In this document: positions 27,802 through 36,091 of the stretch, piece by piece
Layout: each line of letters starts with the position of its first letter
How positions within the stretch are numbered: the stretch's first letter is position 1
From: Clostridiales bacterium VE202-21
Lineage (GTDB): Bacteria; Bacillota; Clostridia; Lachnospirales; Lachnospiraceae
Length of the DNA stretch: 64,000 nucleotides
NCBI GenBank assembly: GCA_000509105.1
Contig: BAIF02000098.1
Location: 56,027-120,026 of the forward strand
Reading direction: 5' to 3'
Program-made: the position numbers and the translations under genes
The notes under the pieces: generated by a model
What the model was told of the DNA's origin: nothing
Database searches by the model: none
The model's input: only the letters and a program-made list of their open reading frames with translations

Positions 27802-29328
27802 ATGAGAAAGCTATTTCGAAAGATTAATCTGAAAATTTTTGCACCTACATGCCTGATACTGGTTTTGCTGATACTGGTTTTACTTTTACAGCCGGTTAAA
27901 GCAGGACAGGCTATCAATTTTTTGTATGACCGCTGTACCGAAAATTTTGGCTGGCTCTATCTTACGGCTTGCATATGCAGTTTCGCCTTTCTGATCTGGA
28001 TGACGTCCAGCCGGTTTGGCAGTATTAAACTGGGAGATAAGGAGGAAAAGCCTCAGTATTCGCAGATCTCCTGGATTGCCATGCTGTTTACGGCCGGTGT
28101 GGGAACAAGCATCGTGATACTGGGGTTCCTGGAGCCAATCTATTATGTGAGCAGTCCGCCGTTTCTGATCGAGCCTTTAAGCGAACAGGCCTATGAGTAT
28201 GCACACATGTACGGACAGTTCCACTGGGGGCTGAGTGCGTGGGCATTTTATAACCCTGCGATTATAGCAGTTGCCTACATGATATATGTAAGAAAAGAAC
28301 CAAGCATCCGTTTAAGCTCTGCATGCAGCGTTGTTCTGAAAAAGCAGACAAATGGATGGCTGGGACATGTGATTGATATCCTTGTGGTATTCGGGGTGGT
28401 AGGGTCCATTGCCACCTCACTGGGCATCGGTACACCAGTTCTGGCGGATGTAATCCGGGAGGTATTCGGAATCCCGCAGGCCTATGATCTGACTGTGAAG
28501 CTGACGGTATTGACGATTTGGATCTTCATTTTCGGCACGAGCGTTTTTCTTGGGCTGGATAAAGGAATTCAGAAACTGAGCAATATCAATATCGTGATGG
28601 CATTTATCTTTCTTCTGATTATCTTATTTGTGGGGCCTACGGTGGTGATTTTGAAAATGGAATTGAATAGTACCGGATTGTATCTTCAGGAATTTTTCAG
28701 GATGAGTACTTACACCCAGCCCTTTGGAAGCGGGGAATTTACGAAAAACTGGACCGTATTTTACTGGGGCTGGTGGATCGCTTTCATGCCCATGATGGGA
28801 ATGTTTGTAGGAAAGATATCGCGCGGAAGAACGATTAAAAATGTCATGTGGGGGCAGTTGATATGGGGCTCTCTGGGATGCTGCTTCAGTTTTATGATCT
28901 TCGGAGGCTATTCTCTGTACCTGCAGAAGAGCGGCAGGGTGGATCTGGTCAGTATTTTAAACAATGAGGGACAGAGCCAGGCGATTATAGCAATTTTGAA
29001 AACGCTTCCAATGGCAAAGATCATGATGCTGTTTTTATGTATCGTCTGTTTTGTGTACCTGGCCACGACCATTGATTCCTGTGCGTATGTGCTGGCAGGC
29101 GCAACTACAAAGGAACTGCCGCCGACAGGGGAGCCTGCGAGATGGAACCGGCTCTTCTGGGCACTGTTATTCTGTATGCTTTCTATAGCACTGATGCTGA
29201 TCGGAGGAATTGAATCAGTGAAGATCATGTCTGTTGTGACGGGGCTTCCGCTGATCTTTGTAATGTTTCTTCTGATGGTATCGGTGAAAAAGACACTGGA
29301 AAAAGATTACCCGCAGAGAACAAAGTAA
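27802..29328 (+). CDS. BCCT-family transporter
   Basis: 508 residues, about twelve transmembrane helices. The family segments are present: TAGVGTSIVILGFLEPIYYVSSPPF, FHWGLSAWAFYNPAIIAVAYMIY, and the tryptophan-rich FYWGWWIAFMPMMGMFVGKISRGRTIKNV. BCCT proteins carry betaine, carnitine, choline and related zwitterions by Na+ or H+ symport or by exchange. The usual glycine-rich GMGIG in helix 3 is replaced by GVGTS here. It lies 11 bp after the synthetase gene and 53 bp before the serine-dehydratase-like gene, so it is the best candidate importer of the island. Confidence 0.9.
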   Translation: MRKLFRKINLKIFAPTCLILVLLILVLLLQPVKAGQAINFLYDRCTENFGWLYLTACICSFAFLIWMTSSRFGSIKLGDKEEKPQYSQISWIAMLFTAGVGTSIVILGFLEPIYYVSSPPFLIEPLSEQAYEYAHMYGQFHWGLSAWAFYNPAIIAVAYMIYVRKEPSIRLSSACSVVLKKQTNGWLGHVIDILVVFGVVGSIATSLGIGTPVLADVIREVFGIPQAYDLTVKLTVLTIWIFIFGTSVFLGLDKGIQKLSNINIVMAFIFLLIILFVGPTVVILKMELNSTGLYLQEFFRMSTYTQPFGSGEFTKNWTVFYWGWWIAFMPMMGMFVGKISRGRTIKNVMWGQLIWGSLGCCFSFMIFGGYSLYLQKSGRVDLVSILNNEGQSQAIIAILKTLPMAKIMMLFLCIVCFVYLATTIDSCAYVLAGATTKELPPTGEPARWNRLFWALLFCMLSIALMLIGGIESVKIMSVVTGLPLIFVMFLLMVSVKKTLEKDYPQRTK

Positions 29329-29381
29329 GTTTTTGGGTTTTACAAATATTTTATTGATTCATAACTGAGAAGGAGGATAAA

Positions 29382-30971
29382 ATGGAGGAATATTACGGCA
29401 GTATATTTAATGAGGTGTTTGGCCCGGTCATGATCGGCACATCCAGCTCCCATACGGCAGGTCCCTATAGAATCGGGGCTGTTGCCCGTATGCTGCTGGG
29501 CGATGAGGTGAAGAGGGCGCGAATTTCTTTTGATCCGGGCAGCTCTTACGCTTCGTATTATAAGCTTCAGTGGTCAGACAGGGGATTTACAGCAGGACTG
29601 ATCGGCGGCCGCATCGACAGCGATGATATGACGGATGCGCTGGAAATTGCAAAAGAAAAAGGTGTAGACATCCAATTTGTGAAAGAACCGAAGGAAAATA
29701 AACATGCGAATTATGCATTGATGGAAATGGAAGGAAAGAACGGCAGATGTCTGACACTAGGCACGACCTCGGTAGGCGGCGGGGCCATTGAGATCATAGA
29801 AATCGACGGGTTTCCGATCCAGATCAAAGGAGATTTCAACGCCGCATTTCTCTATCTGGATGATACGGCGCATCGGGGGACGGTCGAAGAGGGCCTGAAA
29901 GCGATTACAGAGCAGGAATTCCGGGTAAAGGAGAGCGCTTCGGATAGGAAACGTATGCTTTACTTTGAGACACGGGAGGCTCTAAAGGAGACACAGCTTC
30001 AGAAGATGCTGGATATGCCTGGTGTAGCCGATGTACGTTATACGGATCATGTACTTCCGGTCCTGTCCAGTTTTGCTTATGAGGATATTCCTTTCAGAAC
30101 GGCGGCGCAGGCATTGGAATTTGGCAAAGAAGAAAATATGAGCGCCGGTGAGCTGGGCATACGTTATGAGATGGCGCGCAGCGGCTACACACGGGAAAAG
30201 GTTATGGAGATGATGCAGAACATTGTAGGGGTAATGCGCAGGTCGGCCCATGTCGCGATCCACAATAAAACGAACGAAAAGATAGGGGAGCTGTACCCGG
30301 TTAAAGCCACGGACATGTACGAGAGTATGCAGAATAAAACGGTTCCGGTTGCGGAACTCGGTATTTTAAACGAGCTGGTCTGCGTTGCCATCGGTATCCT
30401 GGAGAAGGTGGAGCAGAAGAGGCCGGATGTCGTGGTGGCATCTCCCACAGTGGGGTCTGTCGGCATCCTTCCCGCGGCGGTTGTCCATCTTGGAGACCGT
30501 ATGGGAAAGAGTGATGAGGAGATCGCGAAGGCAATGTTTGCGGCAGGCTGTGTCGGAATCTTTGTCGCACATCAGGCTACATTCGGAGGTGAAGTGGCAG
30601 GCTGCCAGGCTGAATGCGGTTCCGCAGGAGCCATGGCGGCAGCGGGTGTGGCAGAGATGCTGGGAGGATCCGCGCAGGAGGCATTTACAGCATCCGCAGT
30701 CACCCTGCAGAATGTACTGGGCCTGATCTGTGACCCGGTATCTGTAGGCTACGAGCCGTGCAATGCCCGCAATGCTATGGCGGTATCAAATGCTTTGTCA
30801 TCGGCCAATATGGTTCTTTGTGGATTTTCTGTGCAGATTCCGCTGGATGAAACGATCATCGCAATGAAAGAAGTAGGGGAGCAGCTGCCTCCATGTCTAA
30901 AGGGTACATACGGAGGACTTGCCTGTACGCCGACAGGGCAGAAAATAGCAGAAATATGCGAAGGCGAATAG
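29382..30971 (+). CDS. Fused L-serine dehydratase (iron-sulfur type)-like enzyme
   Basis: 529 residues with beta then alpha domains in one chain. The beta domain opens FGPVMIGTSSSHTAGPYRIGAVARMLLGDEVKRARI and ends in an ACT-like region. The alpha domain (from about 250) has CGSAGAMAAAGVAEMLGG and LICDPVSVGYEPCNARNAMAVSNA, with cysteines for the catalytic 4Fe-4S cluster. Known relatives convert L-serine to pyruvate and ammonia. Here it ends an island with a BCCT carrier and a ferredoxin-linked oxidoreductase, so it may act on serine or a related amino acid. Altered specificity is inferred only. Confidence 0.88.
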   Translation: MEEYYGSIFNEVFGPVMIGTSSSHTAGPYRIGAVARMLLGDEVKRARISFDPGSSYASYYKLQWSDRGFTAGLIGGRIDSDDMTDALEIAKEKGVDIQFVKEPKENKHANYALMEMEGKNGRCLTLGTTSVGGGAIEIIEIDGFPIQIKGDFNAAFLYLDDTAHRGTVEEGLKAITEQEFRVKESASDRKRMLYFETREALKETQLQKMLDMPGVADVRYTDHVLPVLSSFAYEDIPFRTAAQALEFGKEENMSAGELGIRYEMARSGYTREKVMEMMQNIVGVMRRSAHVAIHNKTNEKIGELYPVKATDMYESMQNKTVPVAELGILNELVCVAIGILEKVEQKRPDVVVASPTVGSVGILPAAVVHLGDRMGKSDEEIAKAMFAAGCVGIFVAHQATFGGEVAGCQAECGSAGAMAAAGVAEMLGGSAQEAFTASAVTLQNVLGLICDPVSVGYEPCNARNAMAVSNALSSANMVLCGFSVQIPLDETIIAMKEVGEQLPPCLKGTYGGLACTPTGQKIAEICEGE

Positions 30972-31008
30972 TTACGATGCGCGGCCCCTGGGCCATGAAT
31001 AGTAACGG
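30971..31008 (+). repeat. Short palindrome related to the end of E1
   Basis: GTTACGATGCGCGGCC and GGCCATGAATAGTAAC form an imperfect hairpin overlapping the last base of the dehydratase gene. Thirteen of the first 15 bases agree with the E1 terminal hairpin. Confidence 0.5.
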
Positions 31009-31139
31009 CGAATAAATTAACAATCCCGTTAAGTTAATAACTTTGGTTGTAATTTTCTTCCCATACGCTTATCATTAAATTATAGAAGAGATGCTGTGTG
31101 TAACTATTCAGATTCCACGTAAGAAAGGGAGGGACTGAT

Positions 31140-31523
31140 ATGGGCGGAAAACTTGCAAAACCTTTACTGTTACTTGACAACAGCAATATGATGTCGGTAT
31201 TGAACGAAGGCGAATTTAAATGCAGCAACCTTACGTTTGAAGAAACGAAGGCAATCATAGACATGTACGATGAGGATATGATTCTCCGCTGCTTTACCAA
31301 TGTTGACATTGAGACAGTTATTTTTGATTACCTCGGTATTACAAAACGGGACTTTGAATTTAAAAAGATCAGAAATATGAGGGCAGGGCAGGATGCGATT
31401 GTGTTTAAGCTCTACGTTACCCCCTCGGAGACGCAGCCTGTGATACAGGCGGATGACGGCGTAGAGGCGAAGAAGATCCAGAATATCTATGTCTACTGCC
31501 AGCATCTGACACGTATTAAATAA
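31140..31523 (+). CDS. Small protein of unknown function, weak DUF1874-like pattern
   Basis: 127 residues, no signal peptide or membrane segment. The order of segments (KPLLLLDNSNMMSVLNEGEFKCSNLTFEETKAIID ... LRCFTNVDIETVIFDYLGI ... IRNMRAGQDAIVFKLYVTP) recalls the DUF1874/STIV-B116 fold, where a ligand-ring strand 'M.pGD.A.vf.L' follows an S-x-x-G-H helix. The histidine needed by ring-nuclease members (AcrIII-1/Crn2) is not at that place, so such activity should not be assumed. GAAAGGGAGGG lies upstream. The gene stands alone, followed by a large hairpin. Confidence 0.65.
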   Translation: MGGKLAKPLLLLDNSNMMSVLNEGEFKCSNLTFEETKAIIDMYDEDMILRCFTNVDIETVIFDYLGITKRDFEFKKIRNMRAGQDAIVFKLYVTPSETQPVIQADDGVEAKKIQNIYVYCQHLTRIK

Positions 31524-31576
31524 GTGGTGCAGAAATTTTAGGAATATTAACGAATATGCAACAGATTGTATGAGAT

Positions 31577-31660
31577 GAGCTTTAGTTTTGGCGGCAGATG
31601 AGGGCGCACCGGAAAATGACAGCCGGTTGGCGCCCCCATCTGCTGTCAAGGCTGAAGCTC
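31577..31660. repeat. Large hairpin downstream of the small unknown gene
   Basis: The left arm (31577-31612, GAGCTTTAG...GGCAGATGAGGGCGC) pairs with the right arm (31623-31660, GGCGCCCCCATCTGC...GAAGCTC) with small mismatches. The loop is about 10 nt and no clean T-tract follows. It may act as a terminator or be a foldback repeat. Confidence 0.55.
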
Positions 31661-31785
31661 GTTGTTTATGGATTCTTGTTTTATTACTGTTTATTTTACG
31701 TTTTCTTCTATTAATTAAAGAGATTTTTTTATTTGTCTGTGGTATGATATCTTATAGGAAAGCGATATTAGATCGAGGAGGACAT

Positions 31786-32413
31786 ATGCATAAAAAAAAT
31801 CCGGACAGCGAATGAAGAAATAGGCAATGTAGTATTTTTGATTTTGTTTACAATCGTATGGTATGCAGGGCTTTTGGGAAACATACTGCGGGAAGGATTT
31901 CAGCCTTTTATTTTGATCTTTCTGGCAGCAGGACTTCTGCTCCCGTTTCAGGCAGTGCGTATGGTGCAGAAGGCAGTTTACTACCGGAGACTGCATGCGC
32001 AGTGCGTGGAGGCGGGGCATCCGCAGAAGGGTAAGATCGTGAATATCGTGCGGGAGTATTATGTAGATTCCAACAGCAGGAACAGGCAGTATATTACATA
32101 TTATTTTCTGATTATTGAAGTATTCGATTCGAATACGGGGGTCTCACAGCGGATCAAGAGTGCCCCTTACCGTATTCCGCTGCACAAATATTTGGGAGCG
32201 CCCTATGTGAAGGTGTATACCGATTCCACAGGGTGGCACCATGTTATCGAAGACTTCCAGTTGAAAGAGAACCGCAGTGAACCGGGGATCACACTTGAAA
32301 ATCCTAACATATATCTGAAGGACTTTAATAGTACGCATCCGTTTCAGAAGGTGATCGCGGCGGTAATTCTAATTGGGATGCTGTTATTTGTATTTGGAGT
32401 TTTTAGAAAATAA
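31786..32413 (+). CDS. Small membrane protein, apparent frameshift in A8 tract at codon 4
   Basis: GAGGAGG precedes ATG at 31786, whose reading frame (MHKKNPDSE) stops at 31815. If the A8 run at 31792-31799 had seven A, the protein would read MHKKIRTANEEIGNVVFLILFTIVWYAGLLG and continue to 32413, about 208 residues. Without correction the only long frame begins at a TTG (31838) inside the first membrane helix, an unlikely start. The protein has two N-terminal and one C-terminal hydrophobic segments around a soluble beta-rich part (GKIVNIVREYYVDSNSRNRQYITYYFLIIEVFDSNTG, YVKVYTDSTGWHHVIEDF). This recalls DUF3592-type proteins. Function unknown. Confidence 0.6.
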
Positions 32414-32432
32414 AAGGGGACAGACCCTTTGG
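32412..32432. repeat. GGGG(T/A)CAGACCC palindrome, copy 1
   Basis: AAAGGGGACAGACCCTTT directly follows the stop of the membrane protein; it is a degenerate copy of the element at 32557, 44725 and 51208. Confidence 0.5.
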
Positions 32433-32487
32433 TAAGGTGGACAGCTTCGTGCACCTTGCATTTGACAGACAAAGAAGGATATGTAGG

Positions 32488-32519
32488 GCAGCTGTGGGAA
32501 TGAACCGCAGCTGCTTTTT
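32488..32519 (+). terminator. Rho-independent terminator
   Basis: GCAGCTGTGG (32488-32497) pairs with CCGCAGCTGC (32505-32514), followed by TTTTTA. It ends the membrane-protein transcript. Confidence 0.75.
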
Positions 32520-32556
32520 AATGTTCAGAACGAACATATAGAGAGAAGATGTGAGC

Positions 32557-32573
32557 AAAGGGGTCAGACCCCT
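32557..32573. repeat. GGGGTCAGACCCC palindrome, copy 2
   Basis: AAAGGGGTCAGACCCCT lies 4 nt beyond the stop of the minus-strand permease gene. It could serve as the 3' stem-loop of that transcript. Confidence 0.6.
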
Positions 32574-32576
32574 CTG

Positions 32577-33374
32577 TCAAATTCTTTTCTGATAAACTTT
32601 TTCAAGCAGGTTGATCAGTGCGTAAAGCCCCATTGCCATGATACAGAGCAGGACGATTGACATAAGCAGCCAATCCATTTTGAATACCTGTGAAGAGTAT
32701 ATAATCAGATATCCAAGTCCATTGCGCGCCGCCAGGAATTCCCCGATGATGACACCGACCAGGCAGAGTCCGATATTGACCTTCATGTTGCTGATAATAG
32801 CCGGTATGGAGCTGGGCAGAACGACTTTTGTCAAGGCGTGCCATTTATTTCCCCTCAGTGTATAGATTAATTTTATCTTTTCCTCGTCCACCGTCGTGAA
32901 GCTGGTGTAAAGATTCAGGATGCTGCCAAAGATTGCGACGGACATGCCGGCTACAATGATTGTAGTCTTAGTGGCGCCCAGCCAGACGATTAGAAGCGGC
33001 GCCAGCGCGGACTTCGGAAGGCTGTTCAGGACAACCAGATAGGGGTCCAGTATTTCCGACAGCTTTTTACTGCACCAAAGGGCAACCGCCAGCATAACGC
33101 TGATCAGGGTGACAAGCAGGAAACTGACGATCGTTTCATACAAAGTGGTCCAGATATGGAGAAAGATCGTCTTATCCAGAACCATTCCCCAGAAGCAGAG
33201 GGCTATTTTAGACGGGCTGCTGAAGATGAAGGAGTCAATGATTCCCACATTTGCAGTGAATTCCCACAGGAACAGAAAACTCAAAAGGATTGCAATCCGG
33301 GAGACCCGTACAATCCTTTTGTGGCGTTTCCGGCTGTCCAGATAACTTTGCTGTCCAACAGAAATCTCATTCAT
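32577..33374 (-). CDS. ABC transporter permease, SsuC/TauC type
   Basis: 265 residues, six or so membrane helices. The EAA-type cytoplasmic loop is GEFLAARNGLGYLIIYSSQVFKMDWLLMSIVLL, and the N-terminal section RIAILLSFLFLWEFTANVGIIDSFIFSSPSKIALCF is typical of nitrate/sulfonate/taurine/pyrimidine-precursor permeases. Its start overlaps the ATPase stop by 8 nt. No substrate-binding protein gene (SsuA/ThiY type) is present in this window next to it, so the cargo cannot be named. Confidence 0.9.
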   Translation of the reverse strand: MNEISVGQQSYLDSRKRHKRIVRVSRIAILLSFLFLWEFTANVGIIDSFIFSSPSKIALCFWGMVLDKTIFLHIWTTLYETIVSFLLVTLISVMLAVALWCSKKLSEILDPYLVVLNSLPKSALAPLLIVWLGATKTTIIVAGMSVAIFGSILNLYTSFTTVDEEKIKLIYTLRGNKWHALTKVVLPSSIPAIISNMKVNIGLCLVGVIIGEFLAARNGLGYLIIYSSQVFKMDWLLMSIVLLCIMAMGLYALINLLEKVYQKRI

Positions 33375-34134
33375 TTTTATTCAACTCCTCCCATATAATA
33401 TTGAAATAATTTTTGAACTCGGGAGCGTTCCTTCGCAGAAGGGGAGTATCCTTTTCAAGGGTAAATGTGATCGGGACTATCTTGGCAATCGTGGCAGGCC
33501 GTTCCGTCAGGATTATGACGCGGTCTGCAAGGCTTACGGCTTCCGAGAGGTCGTGAGTTACCAGCAATGCGGTCTTGTGTGCATTTCTTATAATCTGTCC
33601 GATATCATCGCCTACGGAAAGACGGGTCTGGTAATCCAGGGCAGAAAATGGTTCATCCAATAAAAGAATATCCGGCTCCAGGACAAGGGTGCGGATCAGA
33701 GCAGCGCGCTGACGCATCCCTCCCGACAATTCAGAGGGTTTGGAATTGATGAACTGTTTGAGGCCGTACAATTCGAGAAGCTCTTTTGCCTTCGCTTTCG
33801 ATTTTGCAGAAAGCATATGCTGGATTTCCAGACCAAGCAGCACATTGCTGTAGACGGTCCGCCACTCGAAAAGATGGTCATGCTGGAGCATGTATCCGAT
33901 ATTCATGGTACTTTCTCTTAAATATTTTCCGTTAGTTTTCAGCAGCCCCTTTTCCGGCTCCAGCAGGCCGGATATAATCGAGAGCAGCGTAGATTTGCCG
34001 CATCCGGACGGACCGACAATAGCGACAAACTCTCCGGAGGCGATGGAAAAGGAAATATCTGTCAGTGCTTTGGTTTCTCCTTCTAATGTGTGATAAGCAT
34101 AATTTATGTTTTTTAATTCAAGTATTGGTTCCAT
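33367..34134 (-). CDS. ABC transporter ATP-binding protein, SsuB/TauB type
   Basis: 255 residues. Walker A GPSGCGKSTLL, Q-loop MLQHDHLFEW, signature LSGGMRQRAALIRTL, Walker B ILLLDEPFSALD and the H-loop THDLSEA are all intact. It is the first gene of a two-gene minus-strand operon with the permease. In this family a periplasmic-type lipoprotein normally completes the importer; none lies upstream to 34672, where only AT-rich non-coding DNA is seen. Confidence 0.93.
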   Translation of the reverse strand: MEPILELKNINYAYHTLEGETKALTDISFSIASGEFVAIVGPSGCGKSTLLSIISGLLEPEKGLLKTNGKYLRESTMNIGYMLQHDHLFEWRTVYSNVLLGLEIQHMLSAKSKAKAKELLELYGLKQFINSKPSELSGGMRQRAALIRTLVLEPDILLLDEPFSALDYQTRLSVGDDIGQIIRNAHKTALLVTHDLSEAVSLADRVIILTERPATIAKIVPITFTLEKDTPLLRRNAPEFKNYFNIIWEELNKNE

Positions 34135-34596
34135 GCAGACACTCCATTCGACAAGTATATAGTTAGTTTATGAGAAAACTTAAGATGGGTGAAAGAACTC
34201 GCAGATAGAATCAGAAGCTGCCCTCTAATTTCCGTTCTTATGGGTATATCTATGGTAGCTGACAGAAAACAGGAAAAGCTATTCCGTAATTCTATAAACT
34301 TTATTTGCTATGTAGAAAGAAATGCGGCAGGAAATGTTTTTCATTGGAAAATAAAAAGAAACAATAAAATAAGAAAAAAGAATATACGGGTGTAAAAAAT
34401 ACAAAATCATGAGTCAGAACCCGAACATTCTTTTCTGCCCTTTGCAAGTGGATGTTAACAAGTAGGGGATTCTTGGAAATACAAATAAATTATCTATTTA
34501 AACAGATTTAAAAATTGAATATTGGTAATAATATCAGAAAATTATAAGCTAAAATTGTTAAAAATTGACGAAACTTGATGCGAATCCTGAAAATAA
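34135..34596. other. AT-rich intergenic region without a recognisable gene
   Basis: Divergent promoters of the ABC pair and the sugar operon must lie here. A 68-codon open frame at 34189-34395 has no recognisable homology, a low-complexity basic tail and no clear ribosome site, so it was not called. Confidence 0.5.
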
Positions 34597-34650
34597 TTGA
34601 CAAATATATTTAAGTATAGTATATTCAAATTAAATTTAAAGCGCTTTAAA
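34597..34650 (+). promoter_or_regulatory. Sugar operon promoter with LacI-type operator
   Basis: TTGACA (34597-34602), 17-nt spacer and TATATT (34620-34625) form a strong promoter. The 16-bp palindrome TTTAAAGCGCTTTAAA (34635-34650) with central CG sits at the likely transcription start. The same 14-bp core recurs inside the pfkB gene (42763-42776). The operon encodes its own LacI-family protein. Confidence 0.75.
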
Positions 34651-34672
34651 AACGAAAGGAGGTGATAAAAAT

Positions 34673-36091
34673 ATGGATGGATTTTTGGGAATTGATGTCG
34701 GAACAACGAATAGTAAAGCCATTCTTTTAGGGGAAAATGGAGACATCCTCTCAATATGGAAACAGGAGACCCCTCAGGTTTTAAAGGATGGCCGTTCTTA
34801 TTTTGATATTGAGAAAATAGATGCCTGTGTTGAACATTGGATTGAAGAAGCCGGTAAAATCTCGGAATTAAAGAGTGTTGGATTTTCGAGTGTGGGAGAA
34901 TCGGTGATCCCTATGAAATCAGGAAAAGTCTTAAGTATGCCGTTGGTCTGGCATGAACAGACAGATGACATTCCAAAATGGAAAGATGAGATCCTTTGTA
35001 AGAAATCGGGGTTTGCTAATACAGGGGTACATAAATCATCGACATTTGCCGTGTATAAGATGATATGGATGATGGAGAACGTGCTGTCCGGGATACCGGA
35101 TATGTGGCTTCCGATCAGCAGTTATTTGACTTATAGCAGAACGGGTACTGCAAGATGGGATACATCCCAGGCAGGGCGCAGCTATCTTTATGATATCCAT
35201 AAAAAGACATGGGATTTAGAGACTGCAGAGAGGCTGCATATTAAGCTTCCAAAACCTGTGGGAAGCTTAGGCGGGTACTGTGGGAGTAAAGACGGGATCG
35301 TATATGGACTGGGCGGTCATGACCATTATGTCGGACTGTACGCAGTGAGAAAGCTATATGGAAGTTCAGATTTGTTTTACGATTCAATGGGCTCTTCTTC
35401 TGTACTGGCAATGGTAAAAGCAGACGGCGAAAAAAAACTGCGGGGCACAGCTACATTCAATCCAAAGGGCGGCTGTCTGGTCACAGGATTTGAACCGGAG
35501 GAATATGTGGTGAACAGATCCCTGGACTATTATGGGAGAGTGTTGAAATGTCTGGCAGGGTTAGCCGGAAAAAGTGCTGACCAGGCATTCTATGATGATG
35601 CCAATCAAAGGCTTTTTAACCTGCCGGATGTGGACAGGCTCTGCAGGATAGCATGTCCGAAAGATTATGGCAGATATGCAGAGCATGCGCGCTACATCAA
35701 CTTACTGGATGTAAAGGAAAATACTTCCCTTTCGGAACTGCTCTTAAGCGGTTATGTCTATATGGCAATCGGGACGGAGAGAATGTATGCGGATTTAAGC
35801 CGGTACTGTAACGGTTCCCAAAAGGAGATGCCATACTTCACAGGCGGCGGCATTACGGATAACCAGTTATTTATGCAGTTCAAAGCTGCAGCACTGGACA
35901 GAGAAATTACAATTTTAAAAACATCAGAAATCAGTGGGCTGGGTGCAGCGATCTCCGGATTATGCGCCAGCGGAAGGGAAAACTTGTTAAGGAACATGAA
36001 AAAAACGCTTCTTGCGGAATCGAAGGTTGCGCCCCAATTGCAGTACGCAGAGTACTTAGCGGAGATGAGAAAAAGATATGAAGCAGGATAG
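34673..36091 (+). CDS. FGGY-family carbohydrate kinase
   Basis: 472 residues. The N-terminal phosphate-binding loop is FLGIDVGTTNSKAILLGENGDI and the C-terminal ATPase lobe shows YFTGGGITDNQLFMQFKAAAL. A central GLGGHDHYVGLYAV replaces the commonest FGGY form. Such enzymes phosphorylate sugars or polyols. AAAGGAGG precedes the ATG. It is the first gene of the LacI-controlled operon and its stop overlaps the next kinase by 14 nt. Close to no subfamily I can name, so the substrate is left open. Confidence 0.85.
   Translation: MDGFLGIDVGTTNSKAILLGENGDILSIWKQETPQVLKDGRSYFDIEKIDACVEHWIEEAGKISELKSVGFSSVGESVIPMKSGKVLSMPLVWHEQTDDIPKWKDEILCKKSGFANTGVHKSSTFAVYKMIWMMENVLSGIPDMWLPISSYLTYSRTGTARWDTSQAGRSYLYDIHKKTWDLETAERLHIKLPKPVGSLGGYCGSKDGIVYGLGGHDHYVGLYAVRKLYGSSDLFYDSMGSSSVLAMVKADGEKKLRGTATFNPKGGCLVTGFEPEEYVVNRSLDYYGRVLKCLAGLAGKSADQAFYDDANQRLFNLPDVDRLCRIACPKDYGRYAEHARYINLLDVKENTSLSELLLSGYVYMAIGTERMYADLSRYCNGSQKEMPYFTGGGITDNQLFMQFKAAALDREITILKTSEISGLGAAISGLCASGRENLLRNMKKTLLAESKVAPQLQYAEYLAEMRKRYEAG

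Noticed and set aside
34135..34260. TPP riboswitch upstream of the SsuBC-type pair
   Set aside because: No CTGAGA / ACCTGATCTGG-type motifs on the minus strand.
34189..34395. 68-codon open frame upstream of the sugar operon
   Set aside because: No recognisable family, basic low-complexity tail, no good ribosome site; left as intergenic.
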